Below, in pieces: positions 14,096 to 22,439 of a stretch of DNA of 25,925 nucleotides (within the stretch, counting starts at the first letter, position 1; each line of letters starts with the position of its first letter). The translations under genes and the position numbers were made by a program. Location: positions 1 through 25,925 of the forward strand of contig PFXE01000015.1 of assembly GCA_002791475.1 (NCBI GenBank), given 5' to 3'. This DNA is from Candidatus Zambryskibacteria bacterium CG_4_9_14_3_um_filter_40_16. Lineage in GTDB: Bacteria > Patescibacteriota > Minisyncoccia > Phycocordibacterales > Zambryskibacteraceae. The notes beneath the pieces are model-generated. The model had not been told where the DNA came from. It made no database searches and saw nothing but the letters and a program-made list of their open reading frames with translations.

Positions 14096-16195
14096 ATGGC
14101 TAAAGATAAGGGTAAAAAGGCAGAAAAAGAATACACAAATCGTGGATATAGCGCTTCAGACATAACCATCCTTGAGGGCCTTGAACCGGTTAGGAAAAGA
14201 CCGGGAATGTACATAGGTACCACCGGCCCTGACGGACTTCACCACCTTGTTTGGGAAATATTTGATAACTCCAGGGATGAAGCGATGGGGGGTTTTGCCA
14301 ATGATGTTGAGGTCGTTCTTTTGCCCGGAAACAGGATAAGAGTTGCGGATAACGGGCGAGGTATTCCCGTCGATACCCACAAACAAACAAAAGTTTCAGC
14401 ATTAGAAACCATTATGACCACCCTGCACGCCGGCGGAAAGTTTGGCGGAGAAGGTTACAAAGTATCCGGAGGTTTGCATGGTGTCGGGTCATCTGTGGTG
14501 AATGCTCTGTCTGTTTTTATGAAAGTGGAAGTTCATAGAGATGGTGGAAAATTTATACAGGAATACAGTCGGGGGAAAAAGAAAGGGTCGGTAAAAAAAA
14601 TAGGCGCATCAAAATTAAACGGAACCATTGTAGTATTTGAGCCGGATGTAGAAATTTTTCCAGATATTAAATTTGAATACAGCAGAATAGTTAATCACTT
14701 GCGCCAGCAGGCCTATCTGGTTAATGGGATGAAGGTAAGTGTTATTGATGCTCGCACATATGAAGGTCCAATTAAGGATGATGGGGTATTCTTTTTTAGA
14801 GAATTAAACATTGATACGCCGTCAATGAGTTTTTATTTTGAAGGAGGGTTACTTTCACTTGTAAAATTTTACAATCAAACACAAAAATTGATTCATAAAA
14901 ATATTTTTTATATTGAGAAGAAAAGCAATGATTATGAATCGGTAGAGATTGCTCTTCAATATGTGGACGATATTTCTTCCCGTATAGTTCCGTTTGCCAA
15001 CAATATTTATAATTCCGAAGGCGGAACGCATGTGACGGGATTTAAAACAGCACTTACAAGAACCCTTAATAATTACATGAGAAAGAGTGGCTTGGTAAAA
15101 GATTCGGACGAAAATTTTACAGGAGACGATGTCCTTGAGGGCCTAACGGCGGTCATATCAATTAAAATAAAGGAGGTTCAGTTTGAGGGTCAAACCAAAG
15201 CAAAATTGGGAACCGTTGAGGCCAGGGGAATCGTTGAAAGCGCGTTTGGTGAGGGTTTCGAAGCTTTTTTGGAGGAGAACCCTGATGATGCTAAAGCCAT
15301 AGCTGGAAAGGTTATTTTGGCCTTTAGGGCGCGCAAGGCCGCAAAAGCGGCAAAAGACTCCGTATTACGCAAGGGTGCACTTGAAGGCATGACACTTCCC
15401 GGAAAACTTGCGGATTGCCAATCTAGGTCGGCAGAAGAATCAGAGCTTTTTATAGTAGAGGGAGATTCAGCTGGCGGTACCGCAAAAATGGGCCGAGACA
15501 GAAGGACTCAAGCGATATTACCACTACGCGGTAAAATTCTTAATATAGAAAGAGCTAGACTTGATAAGATGCTAGCGTCAGAGCAGATAAAAAATCTTGT
15601 TGTCGCGTTAGGAACCGCGATAGGGGACACATTTGAAATAGCCAAATTAAGATATCACAAAATAATTATAGCGACGGATGCTGACGTGGATGGTGCTCAC
15701 ATAAGGACACTGCTTTTAACTTTGCTCTACAGATTTTTTCGTCCGTTGATTGACGGGGGTCATGTATATATAGCCCAACCTCCTTTGTACAAAATAAAAA
15801 AGGGAAAAGAAATATTTTACTCTTTTTCGGAGGAAGAAAAGAATAAAATTGTTGGAGATTATGCAGAGATCGAGGGTGATGAAGGCGCTGAAGATGAAGT
15901 ATCGGAGCAAGATGAATTGGAAGAAGAAAAAGAAGAAGATGAGGGGGTGAAAAACCCTAAGATAAAATCAAAAAATCTTAAAATTTCCATTCAACGCTAT
16001 AAAGGTCTTGGAGAAATGAACGCAGAAGAGCTCTGGGAAACAACAATGGACCCCTCAAAAAGGGTTTTGAAACAAGTTGCGGTAGAAGATGCTCAAGAAG
16101 CTGACAAAACATTTGATATTTTAATGGGAACAGATGTTCCTGCCAGAAAGTCTTTTATTCAATCAAACGCCAAAATGGCAAATTTGGACATATAG
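14096..16195 (+). CDS. gyrB: DNA gyrase subunit B
   Basis: The protein has 699 residues. The GHKL ATPase part shows GLEPVRKRPGMYIG, EIFDNSRDEAMGG (metal-site Asn), VADNGRGIPVD and GGLHGVGSSVVNALS. The transducer and Toprim parts show EGDSAGGTAKMGRDR and IIATDADVDGAHIRTLLL, and the C-terminus has IQRYKGLGEMNAEELWETTMDP. With GyrA it introduces negative supercoils; ParE is the alternative, and GyrB is favoured by the close fit of the C-terminal signature. Between FYSFSEEEKNKI and the IQRYKGLGEM motif, residues about 588-630 form an acidic, low-complexity stretch (EEEKEEDEG and similar) ending in a Lys-rich bit. It converges on thrS; the 46-base gap holds only a weak GGATT/AATCC hairpin. Confidence 0.92.
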   Translation: MAKDKGKKAEKEYTNRGYSASDITILEGLEPVRKRPGMYIGTTGPDGLHHLVWEIFDNSRDEAMGGFANDVEVVLLPGNRIRVADNGRGIPVDTHKQTKVSALETIMTTLHAGGKFGGEGYKVSGGLHGVGSSVVNALSVFMKVEVHRDGGKFIQEYSRGKKKGSVKKIGASKLNGTIVVFEPDVEIFPDIKFEYSRIVNHLRQQAYLVNGMKVSVIDARTYEGPIKDDGVFFFRELNIDTPSMSFYFEGGLLSLVKFYNQTQKLIHKNIFYIEKKSNDYESVEIALQYVDDISSRIVPFANNIYNSEGGTHVTGFKTALTRTLNNYMRKSGLVKDSDENFTGDDVLEGLTAVISIKIKEVQFEGQTKAKLGTVEARGIVESAFGEGFEAFLEENPDDAKAIAGKVILAFRARKAAKAAKDSVLRKGALEGMTLPGKLADCQSRSAEESELFIVEGDSAGGTAKMGRDRRTQAILPLRGKILNIERARLDKMLASEQIKNLVVALGTAIGDTFEIAKLRYHKIIIATDADVDGAHIRTLLLTLLYRFFRPLIDGGHVYIAQPPLYKIKKGKEIFYSFSEEEKNKIVGDYAEIEGDEGAEDEVSEQDELEEEKEEDEGVKNPKIKSKNLKISIQRYKGLGEMNAEELWETTMDPSKRVLKQVAVEDAQEADKTFDILMGTDVPARKSFIQSNAKMANLDI

Positions 16196-16241
16196 TCGCT
16201 CGGATTGTTGATTAAAAATCCTTAGCTTCTCCTTATTGAAT

Positions 16242-18062
16242 TTATTTTTTATTCTTGATTTCATCTAAAAGTTTTGAGAGAAGTTCGTTTGGTGTGATTT
16301 GTCCGACGTTTCCGTCATTCCTGGATTCTAAAGTAATCTTATCTACCTCAACTTCTTTATCCCCAATTATGACCGCATATGGGGTTTTTTCCAATTTCCA
16401 GTTTCTAATTTTTTTGCCCAAAGTTTCATTATTTTCATCAACCTCAACTCTTATACCTTCGTTTTTTAAATGTTCAAAAATTTTATTGGCATAGTTTAAA
16501 TGAAGCTCGCTTATCGGAATAATTTTAACCTGAACGGGGGAAAGCCAAAGAGGAAAAACACCCCCATATTTTTCTATAAGAAATGCGATTATTCTTTCAA
16601 TCGCTCCGATTGATGAGCGGTGTATTACTATTGCTCTTTTTTCCTTTCCGTCTTTGTCCGTAAAATTTAGATCAAATCTTTCGGGCATAACAAAGTCGTA
16701 CTGCACCGTAAATGCGGTTTCTTCCTTACCCCTAATATTTTTCATTTGTATATCAATTTTGGGACCATAGAAAGCGGCTTCTCCAGGGGCCTCTATAAAA
16801 TCGGTCTTTCTTTTCTTTAGTACATTGCGTAGTTTATCCTCCGCCTCATCCCAGGAGGCATCATTTTTGTAGTATTTTTCTTCATTCCCCCTATCACCCA
16901 AAGATAGTCTATAAGAGTAATCCTCTCCTTTTTTGAGACCAAGGACATCCGTTATGTATTCAATTAAATCAAGTGCGCCGTTAACTTCTTCCGCGGCTTG
17001 CGTACTGTCTTTACAAATAATATGAGCGTCAGATAGACAAAAACTTCGTACTCTCATTAAGCCGGAGAGTTCTCCCGATTGTTCGTAGCGATATAGCTTT
17101 GCCATTTCGGCAATTCTCATTGGCAACTCTTTATAGCTCCTTGGTTTTGAAAGGTAGAGCTCAAAATGGTGCGGGCAAGTCATTGGCCTTAACATAAATT
17201 CTTCATCATCAATCTTAATCGGCGCATACATAGAATCTTTGTAATATGGGTAGTGTCCGGACTTTTTATATAGATTTAAATTTGCTATGTCGGGACTATA
17301 AACGTGTTTGTAACCTCTCTTTATCTCTTCATCCACAATAAACCTTTCCAGCTCCCTTCTTATCGTGGCGCCTTTTTCCGTCCAAAGGGGCAAACCCTTG
17401 CCTACCAAGTCTGAAAAAACAAAAAGCCCCATATCTTTTCCCACCTTTCTATGGTCTCTTTTGTCTGCTTCTTCTTGTTGAGCTAGATATTTATCCAACT
17501 CTTTTTTTGTTTCAAAAGCCAATCCATATATTCTGGTAAGCATTTTGTTTTTTTCGTTTCCTCTCCAGTAAGCGCCGGCGATGTGGGTTAATTTGAATAC
17601 ATTTGGATTTATCTTTCCTATATTTTCAATATGCCCCCCTCTACACAAATCAATAAAACCAGATTTCAGAATATAGCCTCCAGCTTTTAGTAGAAATTCT
17701 TTTGAGGGAATACTATTTTTGGGTCCAGAATAGAAGATGGTAATATTTTCTCCCGCCTTCGAGTGTTCATTGATTAATTCAATTTTATATGGATTTTGGG
17801 AAAAAATCTCTCGTGCCTCATCAGGCGTTACTTCAATTTTTTCAAAAACTTCCCAAGTAGGAAGAAATTCTCTCATCTTCTCCTCTATTTTTGGTAAATC
17901 GTCGTTTCCAATGGGCGTATTTAGCTCAAAATCATAATAAAAACCGTTTTCAATAGCGGGTCCCAGGGTTGGTAGGGCATTTTTGTCAAAACTTAAAACA
18001 GCCGCAGCCAAAAGATGCGATAGGGAATGGCGTAATTTTTCTATATTCTCGCCAGATTTCAT
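16242..18062 (-). CDS. thrS: Threonyl-tRNA synthetase without TGS domain
   Basis: The protein has 606 residues against about 640. It begins directly in the N2 editing domain (KLRHSLSHLLAAAV, an HxxxH metal motif; LCRGGHIENIG later). The N-terminal TGS domain of about 60 residues is missing, and the predicted transcription start at the ATG leaves no space for it. The class II catalytic core shows MLRPMTCPHHFELY (Zn Cys), MRVRSFCLSDAHIIC, AAFYGPKIDI, VQYDFVMPERFDL and VIHRSSIGAIERIIAFL. A C-terminal anticodon-binding domain (VQVKIIPISELH, YAVIIGDKEV) ends it. It charges tRNA-Thr, one of which is encoded at 4231, and its editing site should remove mischarged Ser. Confidence 0.95.
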   Translation of the reverse strand: MKSGENIEKLRHSLSHLLAAAVLSFDKNALPTLGPAIENGFYYDFELNTPIGNDDLPKIEEKMREFLPTWEVFEKIEVTPDEAREIFSQNPYKIELINEHSKAGENITIFYSGPKNSIPSKEFLLKAGGYILKSGFIDLCRGGHIENIGKINPNVFKLTHIAGAYWRGNEKNKMLTRIYGLAFETKKELDKYLAQQEEADKRDHRKVGKDMGLFVFSDLVGKGLPLWTEKGATIRRELERFIVDEEIKRGYKHVYSPDIANLNLYKKSGHYPYYKDSMYAPIKIDDEEFMLRPMTCPHHFELYLSKPRSYKELPMRIAEMAKLYRYEQSGELSGLMRVRSFCLSDAHIICKDSTQAAEEVNGALDLIEYITDVLGLKKGEDYSYRLSLGDRGNEEKYYKNDASWDEAEDKLRNVLKKRKTDFIEAPGEAAFYGPKIDIQMKNIRGKEETAFTVQYDFVMPERFDLNFTDKDGKEKRAIVIHRSSIGAIERIIAFLIEKYGGVFPLWLSPVQVKIIPISELHLNYANKIFEHLKNEGIRVEVDENNETLGKKIRNWKLEKTPYAVIIGDKEVEVDKITLESRNDGNVGQITPNELLSKLLDEIKNKK

Positions 18063-18068
18063 AGGACA

Positions 18069-18077
18069 ATATTAGCA
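18069..18077 (-). promoter_or_regulatory. Extended -10 of thrS, leaderless
   Basis: On the minus strand TGCTAATAT reads from 18077 to 18069. The position 7 bases beyond the hexamer is 18062, the A of the ATG. No good -35 box. Confidence 0.6.
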
Positions 18078-18161
18078 TAATTTACCTTTTTAAAAAGTAA
18101 GAATATGGATTTTTGAGTAATACCTGAAACTTAACCATAGATAATGATAAATCTCGGTTTT

Positions 18162-21100
18162 TTATAAAGCAATTGCTTTCTCAACTATTAGGCCCACCTG
18201 GCCGTTTCTTTTGGAAATATTTCCTATGATTTGTAAGCATTTTCCAGAAACCAGAACTTCTCTGAATTCATTTAGGGTTTTTGGGAAAACTACAACCTCA
18301 AACGAATCGGTTTTGTCTGATATTTTTGCAAATGCCATTTTTTGATTTTGTTTGGTAATTATTTCTTTTAAATCTTCAACGATTCCAAATACCGCCACCC
18401 TCCGTCCTTCACTGGCGGATTGTTTTAATTTCGCCACCCCACCATTTCCTTTGTTAAGTTTATCTTCGTATTCATCAAGAGGGTGGCCAGAAATATAAAG
18501 TCCCAGAAGCTCTTTTTCCCACCTCAACTTATCTTTACTATTTATTTTTTCTGCCGGTTCTAACAAGATATCCGATTTCGTTTCTGGCAATGAATTAAAA
18601 AGTGAATCTTGAGAGGAATTGCTTACCATGCTGTCTTTGTGAAATGAAAGAATCTTTTCTAGATTTGATAGAAGTATTCCACGATCACCAAATTCGTCCA
18701 TAGCTCCGCCCATAATGAGAGATTCCATTGATTTTTTGTTTAGATTACGGTCTTTTATCCTTGTAAGGAAATCACCAAGGGTTTTGTATTTACCATTGGT
18801 TTTCCTCTCTTTCACAATTACATCTGCTATTCCAGCCCCAAAGTTTTTTATGGTAGTTAGCCCAAAGCGAATTGTGTCTGGTGACCCAGCTTTTTTAATC
18901 ACCGAAAATCCTTGGTAACTCTCGTTGACTGAAGGAGGAAACACCGGAATACCCATTCTTTTGCATTCAGAAATCATAACTCCAATTTTTTCCACGTCCC
19001 CGGAATCAGCCGTAAGAACCGCGGACATATATATTGCCGGATAATTGGCTTTTAGATAAGCGGTTTGGTAGGCCACTCGTCCGTAGGAAGCTGCATGCGC
19101 TTTATTAAATCCATATGATTGAAATGGTTCAAAAAGTTTCCATAGTTTGTCAGCAAAATCCGCAGTTTGACCGTTTTTTATTATTCCAGCCAAAAATTTT
19201 TCTTTCTGTGCGGCCATTTCCGCTGGAATTTTTTTACCAACCGCTTTTCTAAATTTATCGGCCTCAAGCCAAGAGTATCCTGCAAGATCTATTGCGCAAA
19301 ACAAAAGATCGTCTTGGTAAACAATCAGACCATACGATTCGGTCAGGAATTTCTTCATTCTGGGGTCAAGATAGGAAGCAAGAGCGGGGTTGTTTTTGCG
19401 ACGGATATATTCCGGAATGACTTCCATCGGTCCTGGACGATAGAGGGCCAACATGGCATTTATGTCATGTATTGATGTTGGCTTCAGATCAATAAGAAAC
19501 TTTGTCATAGCCGTACCGTTTAGTTGAAACAATCCCTCCGTTTCTCCTTTGGACAAAAGTTCAAATGTCTTAATGTCGTCTAGTGGTATTTTTTCAATAT
19601 CTAATTTTTTTCTTTCTATCGCCTCAATACGATTTATCGTGTCGGCAATAATTGAAAGGTTTCTTATTCCGAGGAAATCAAATTTTAGCAAACCAACATC
19701 TTCTATCGCATGCATATCATATTGGGTAATTATTTTCTCCTCTCCCTTTGAGTCAAACTGCAAAGGCACCATTTCTGTCAGAGGCTCCGGGGAAATTATC
19801 ACTCCTGCGGCGTGGACTGAAATATGTCTTGCGCACCCCTCGATTTTTTTTGCCATATCCACAACATCTTTCACTTCACTATCCTTTTTGTATAAATCTC
19901 TAAGTTCTCCCACAATTTTTAGAGCTTTTTCAAGAGTCATTGGGAAACCTTGCGCGCCAAGGGGAATAAGTTTCGCTATCCTGTCTCCGGTGGCGTATGG
20001 GTATCCTAATGCGCGCGTCACATCACGCACCGCTCCTCGCGCCATCATTGTTCCAAATGTTCCAATTTGAGCAACCTTGTCTTCTCCGTATTTTTTCTTA
20101 ACATACTCAATCACTTCATCCCTTCTGTCATCCGCAAAATCCATATCAATATCTGGAGCAGAGGGGCGTTCAGGATTAAGAAATCTTTCAAACGGAAGTT
20201 TGTATTCAATTGGATCAATGCTGGTAATACCTAAAAGGTATGTGACCATAGAGCCAGCTACTGACCCTCTGATATTCGTTAAAATATTGTTTTTGTGGGC
20301 AAAACGAATAATATCCTCAACAACCAAAAAGTAAGGCGAATAACCCTTATCTTTTATTATTTTAAGCTCATATTCTATCCTTTCTTTGGTTTCTTTTGTC
20401 GGCTTTGTGTAGTTCTTTTCCAAACCTTCGTATACCAAATCTCTTAATTCTTCATCATGGGACTTACCACTGTTTGTATCAAAATGAGGAAATAACCAAG
20501 AGCCGAACTGTAATTCTAAATTGCAAATTCTGGCGATTTTTTCAGTATTTTCCAACGCCTCCGGTGTTTTTTTAAAAAAATTTTCAGCTTCTTTGGTATC
20601 TATAAACGAAAAACTACCTTCTCCATTACCAAGATTGTATTTTCCATCACCGTTTGTTTGGATTGAAAGCAGTGTATCACGGGCCCTTTTATCTTCAGCA
20701 TCAATATAATAGACGTCATGCGCAGCTACAATTTGCGAACCGGTCTTTTTTGATAGTTTAATCAATTCTTCCATCTTATCTTCATGTCCGGCAATTTCAG
20801 GATGGTGTGTTATTTCTATAAAAAAATTATCATCTCCAAATATTTTTTTATACCAGTTGATTAATAGCTCCGCCTTTTCCAAATCTTTTCCGGCAACCGC
20901 AAGTGCCACATCTCCACCAAACGAAGGATTAATGCAAATTAAATCCTCACAATATTTTTCTATAAGCTCTTTATCAATTCTGGGTTTATAGTAAAAACCC
21001 TCCATATTTGCTTTTGTTACCAACTGTACTAAATTTTTGTATCCGTTTTTGTTTTTGGCAAGAAGCACCAAGCGTGTTCTGGAGTTATCTATTCCGGATT

Positions 21101-21401
21101 GCTTGTCGAATCTTTTTCGGATAGCAACATATGCGTCAATGCCGATTATCGGTTTGATACCTTGCTTTTTGCATTCTTTGTAAAAATCAATTGCTCCGTA
21201 CAGGTTGGCATTGTCTGTTAGCGCCAGAGAAGTCATACCCTCTTCTTTGGCTTTTTTAACCAAGTCAGTGATTTTGGGTAGAGCATTAAGAAGAGAGTAG
21301 TGGCTGTGAGTATGCAGATGTACGAATTTATTTTTATTGAAAGTTGTTGGAGTCGGGGCTGTAGAATCGCGTTTTGTTTTTTCAGTGGCATTTTGTTTCA
21401 T
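18162..21401 (-). CDS. dnaE: DNA polymerase III alpha subunit
   Basis: The protein has 1079 residues from the ATG at 21401. An in-frame upstream start at 21443 would add 14 residues but lies upstream of the predicted transcription start. Order of parts: PHP domain (FVHLHTHSHYSLLNA near residues 26-40), polymerase core with SVAGSMVTYLLGIT and the catalytic APDIDMDFADDRRDEVI, thumb/fingers (MARGAVRDVTRALGYP, YQDDLLFCAIDLAGYSWLEADKFRKAVGKK, FQSYGFNKAHAASYGRVAYQTAYLKANYP), a helix-hairpin-helix region and a C-terminal OB fold (RRVAVFGIVEDLKEII). It is the replicative polymerase. PHP metal positions look changed: TDN for TDH, GID for GCE and AHDVYY for TNDVHY, so PHP proofreading is probably lost. 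dnaE is divergent from rnhB. Confidence 0.95.
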   Translation of the reverse strand: MKQNATEKTKRDSTAPTPTTFNKNKFVHLHTHSHYSLLNALPKITDLVKKAKEEGMTSLALTDNANLYGAIDFYKECKKQGIKPIIGIDAYVAIRKRFDKQSGIDNSRTRLVLLAKNKNGYKNLVQLVTKANMEGFYYKPRIDKELIEKYCEDLICINPSFGGDVALAVAGKDLEKAELLINWYKKIFGDDNFFIEITHHPEIAGHEDKMEELIKLSKKTGSQIVAAHDVYYIDAEDKRARDTLLSIQTNGDGKYNLGNGEGSFSFIDTKEAENFFKKTPEALENTEKIARICNLELQFGSWLFPHFDTNSGKSHDEELRDLVYEGLEKNYTKPTKETKERIEYELKIIKDKGYSPYFLVVEDIIRFAHKNNILTNIRGSVAGSMVTYLLGITSIDPIEYKLPFERFLNPERPSAPDIDMDFADDRRDEVIEYVKKKYGEDKVAQIGTFGTMMARGAVRDVTRALGYPYATGDRIAKLIPLGAQGFPMTLEKALKIVGELRDLYKKDSEVKDVVDMAKKIEGCARHISVHAAGVIISPEPLTEMVPLQFDSKGEEKIITQYDMHAIEDVGLLKFDFLGIRNLSIIADTINRIEAIERKKLDIEKIPLDDIKTFELLSKGETEGLFQLNGTAMTKFLIDLKPTSIHDINAMLALYRPGPMEVIPEYIRRKNNPALASYLDPRMKKFLTESYGLIVYQDDLLFCAIDLAGYSWLEADKFRKAVGKKIPAEMAAQKEKFLAGIIKNGQTADFADKLWKLFEPFQSYGFNKAHAASYGRVAYQTAYLKANYPAIYMSAVLTADSGDVEKIGVMISECKRMGIPVFPPSVNESYQGFSVIKKAGSPDTIRFGLTTIKNFGAGIADVIVKERKTNGKYKTLGDFLTRIKDRNLNKKSMESLIMGGAMDEFGDRGILLSNLEKILSFHKDSMVSNSSQDSLFNSLPETKSDILLEPAEKINSKDKLRWEKELLGLYISGHPLDEYEDKLNKGNGGVAKLKQSASEGRRVAVFGIVEDLKEIITKQNQKMAFAKISDKTDSFEVVVFPKTLNEFREVLVSGKCLQIIGNISKRNGQVGLIVEKAIAL

Positions 21402-21407
21402 AAGGAA

Positions 21408-21416
21408 ATTATAACA
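21408..21416 (-). promoter_or_regulatory. Extended -10 of dnaE, leaderless
   Basis: On the minus strand TGTTATAAT reads from 21416 to 21408. Seven bases beyond is 21401, the A of the chosen ATG. It faces away from the rnhB promoter about 45 bases off. Confidence 0.65.
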
Positions 21417-21456
21417 AGACGGAGAACTTTGAGGGCGGGACATCCAAGCTCTACTG

Positions 21457-21462
21457 TATAAT
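21457..21462 (+). promoter_or_regulatory. -10 box of rnhB, leaderless
   Basis: TATAAT at 21457-21462. The base 7 downstream is A21469, the second of two tandem ATGs (21466 and 21469), so the second is chosen as the start. No clear -35 box. Confidence 0.55.
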
Positions 21463-21468
21463 TATATG

Positions 21469-22068
21469 ATGTCAAGAAAATGGCATTATCACATAGGTGT
21501 TGACGAAGCCGGTAGAGGCCCTCTTGCCGGACCCGTTGCTGTTGCGGCGATTATGATGAGGCCCGGAATTTTACGAAAGTTTAGAGGGGTAAAGGATTCA
21601 AAAAAATTGAGTAGTTTACAAAGAGAACGGTGGTTCGCAATGATACTTCAAGAAAAAAATAAGGGTAATCTTGATTTCAAGGTATCTCTTGTCGGAAATG
21701 GCATAATAGACAAAAGAGGCATTTCAAAAGCGATAGAAATAGGAATAATGAGAATATTTCACAGGATAGACGCAAACCCACAAAAGTCCACCGTGCTCCT
21801 TGACGGGTTGTTGAGGGCGCCAAAAAAATTTATGTATCAAAAAACCCATATTAAAGGAGATGAAAATTTCAGAATAATTTCTCTTGCCTCAATTATTGCC
21901 AAAGTAACTAGAGATAAAAAAATGAAAAAACTTTCTATAATTTATCCTCAATACCGCTTTTATTTGCACAAAGGCTATGGCACAAGTCTTCACATAAAAA
22001 TAATAAAAAAATATCGTCCAAGCGCGATACATCGTATTTCTTTTCTAAACAAAATATTGACAATCTAG
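21469..22068 (+). CDS. rnhB: Ribonuclease HII
   Basis: The protein has 199 residues from ATG 21469. YHIGVDEAGRGPLAGPVAVA (about residues 7-26) carries the first Asp-Glu pair of the DEDD active site. STVLLDGLL supplies the next Asp and SLASIIAKVTRDKKM the last, with YPQYRFYLHKGYGTSLH the conserved C-terminal segment. It cuts RNA in RNA-DNA hybrids, including single ribonucleotides in DNA. Its stop codon lies just downstream of the -35 box proposed for the RNA gene that follows. Confidence 0.93.
   Translation: MSRKWHYHIGVDEAGRGPLAGPVAVAAIMMRPGILRKFRGVKDSKKLSSLQRERWFAMILQEKNKGNLDFKVSLVGNGIIDKRGISKAIEIGIMRIFHRIDANPQKSTVLLDGLLRAPKKFMYQKTHIKGDENFRIISLASIIAKVTRDKKMKKLSIIYPQYRFYLHKGYGTSLHIKIIKKYRPSAIHRISFLNKILTI
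22057..22062 (+). promoter_or_regulatory. -35 box of the second candidate RNA gene
   Basis: Perfect TTGACA at 22057-22062 inside the end of rnhB. The matching -10 is weak (TAAGGT at 22080-22085, 17-base spacer). Start predicted near 22088-22092. Confidence 0.4.
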
Positions 22069-22087
22069 TTTTAAGAGAATAAGGTTT

Positions 22088-22384
22088 GTGCGGACCCGAA
22101 CAATGGAGGGTGGTATGAAATTTTGTGTCTGGGAAGAAGGCAGAGCGGAAGAAGAAAGTCGGACCCCTGGAAAAAAGGAAGATCTGGTGGCAGAAGACCG
22201 CCTCCCCATCGCCTGCAGGACATACCTGCCGGCACTCTCTATTTTTGACCAGTATAACCAAGCGGTGAAGTTGAATTACCCGTTTGGTGAATTGGGAAGG
22301 GGACAATAGTCGCGAGTTACACCCCCACCCAAAACCTGAATCCGGAGCCCGCGCATATTGGTTTGCGCGGGCTTCTTTATATTT
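22088..22384 (+). ncRNA. Candidate structured RNA, about 290 nt, function not identified
   Basis: This 370-base gap between rnhB and rpmF has a TTGACA upstream and a strong terminator at its end. It is richer in G and C than its neighbours. Pairings visible include GGGTGG (22109-22114) with CCACCC (22324-22329), ACCAAGCGG (22257-22265) with CCGTTTGGT (9 bp, one wobble), GGTGG with CCGCC around 22186-22202, CTGGT (22184) with ACCAG (22248), and GCAGG-ACATA-CCTGC (22215-22229). It contains GAAGAAAGTCGGAC and GGCAGAAGACCGCC, which faintly recall the GAGGAAAGTCC and CAGAAA...ACCGCC elements of RNase P RNA, but other invariant RNase P pieces are missing. It is not a tmRNA (no CCA end) or SRP RNA. 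A 73-codon GTG-started frame through it looks like chance. Confidence 0.55.
22346..22384 (+). terminator. Strong intrinsic terminator before rpmF
   Basis: AGCCCGCGCA (22346-22355) pairs perfectly with TGCGCGGGCT (22364-22373) around an 8-base loop, followed by TTCTTTATATTT. Confidence 0.85.
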
Positions 22385-22403
22385 ATCTTTGAGCTCCTAA
22401 CTC

Positions 22404-22431
22404 TTGTCAAATTGGATAAATAATATATACT
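22404..22431 (+). promoter_or_regulatory. Promoter of the rpmF-nusB-rnc unit, nearly leaderless
   Basis: TTGTCA (22404-22409), 16-base spacer, TATACT (22426-22431). The predicted start A22437 is 3 bases before ATG 22440. The TTG at 22404, which could be read as an earlier start, is part of this -35 box. Confidence 0.65.
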
Positions 22432-22439
22432 TTCAGATC

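Noticed and set aside
18086..18097. Palindrome CTTTTTAAAAAG as an operator or terminator
   Set aside because: A-T-only core except the ends, no loop, expected by chance in an AT-rich gap; at most it overlaps the weak -35 region of thrS.
21402..21443. Longer dnaE N-terminus
   Set aside because: The extra 14 residues would be upstream of a well-placed TGTTATAAT promoter and do not belong to the PHP domain.
22088..22309. 73-codon frame (GTG start) between rnhB and rpmF
   Set aside because: No recognisable domain, odd composition, and it lies within strong RNA pairings between a TTGACA and a terminator; treated as RNA, though translation cannot be fully excluded.
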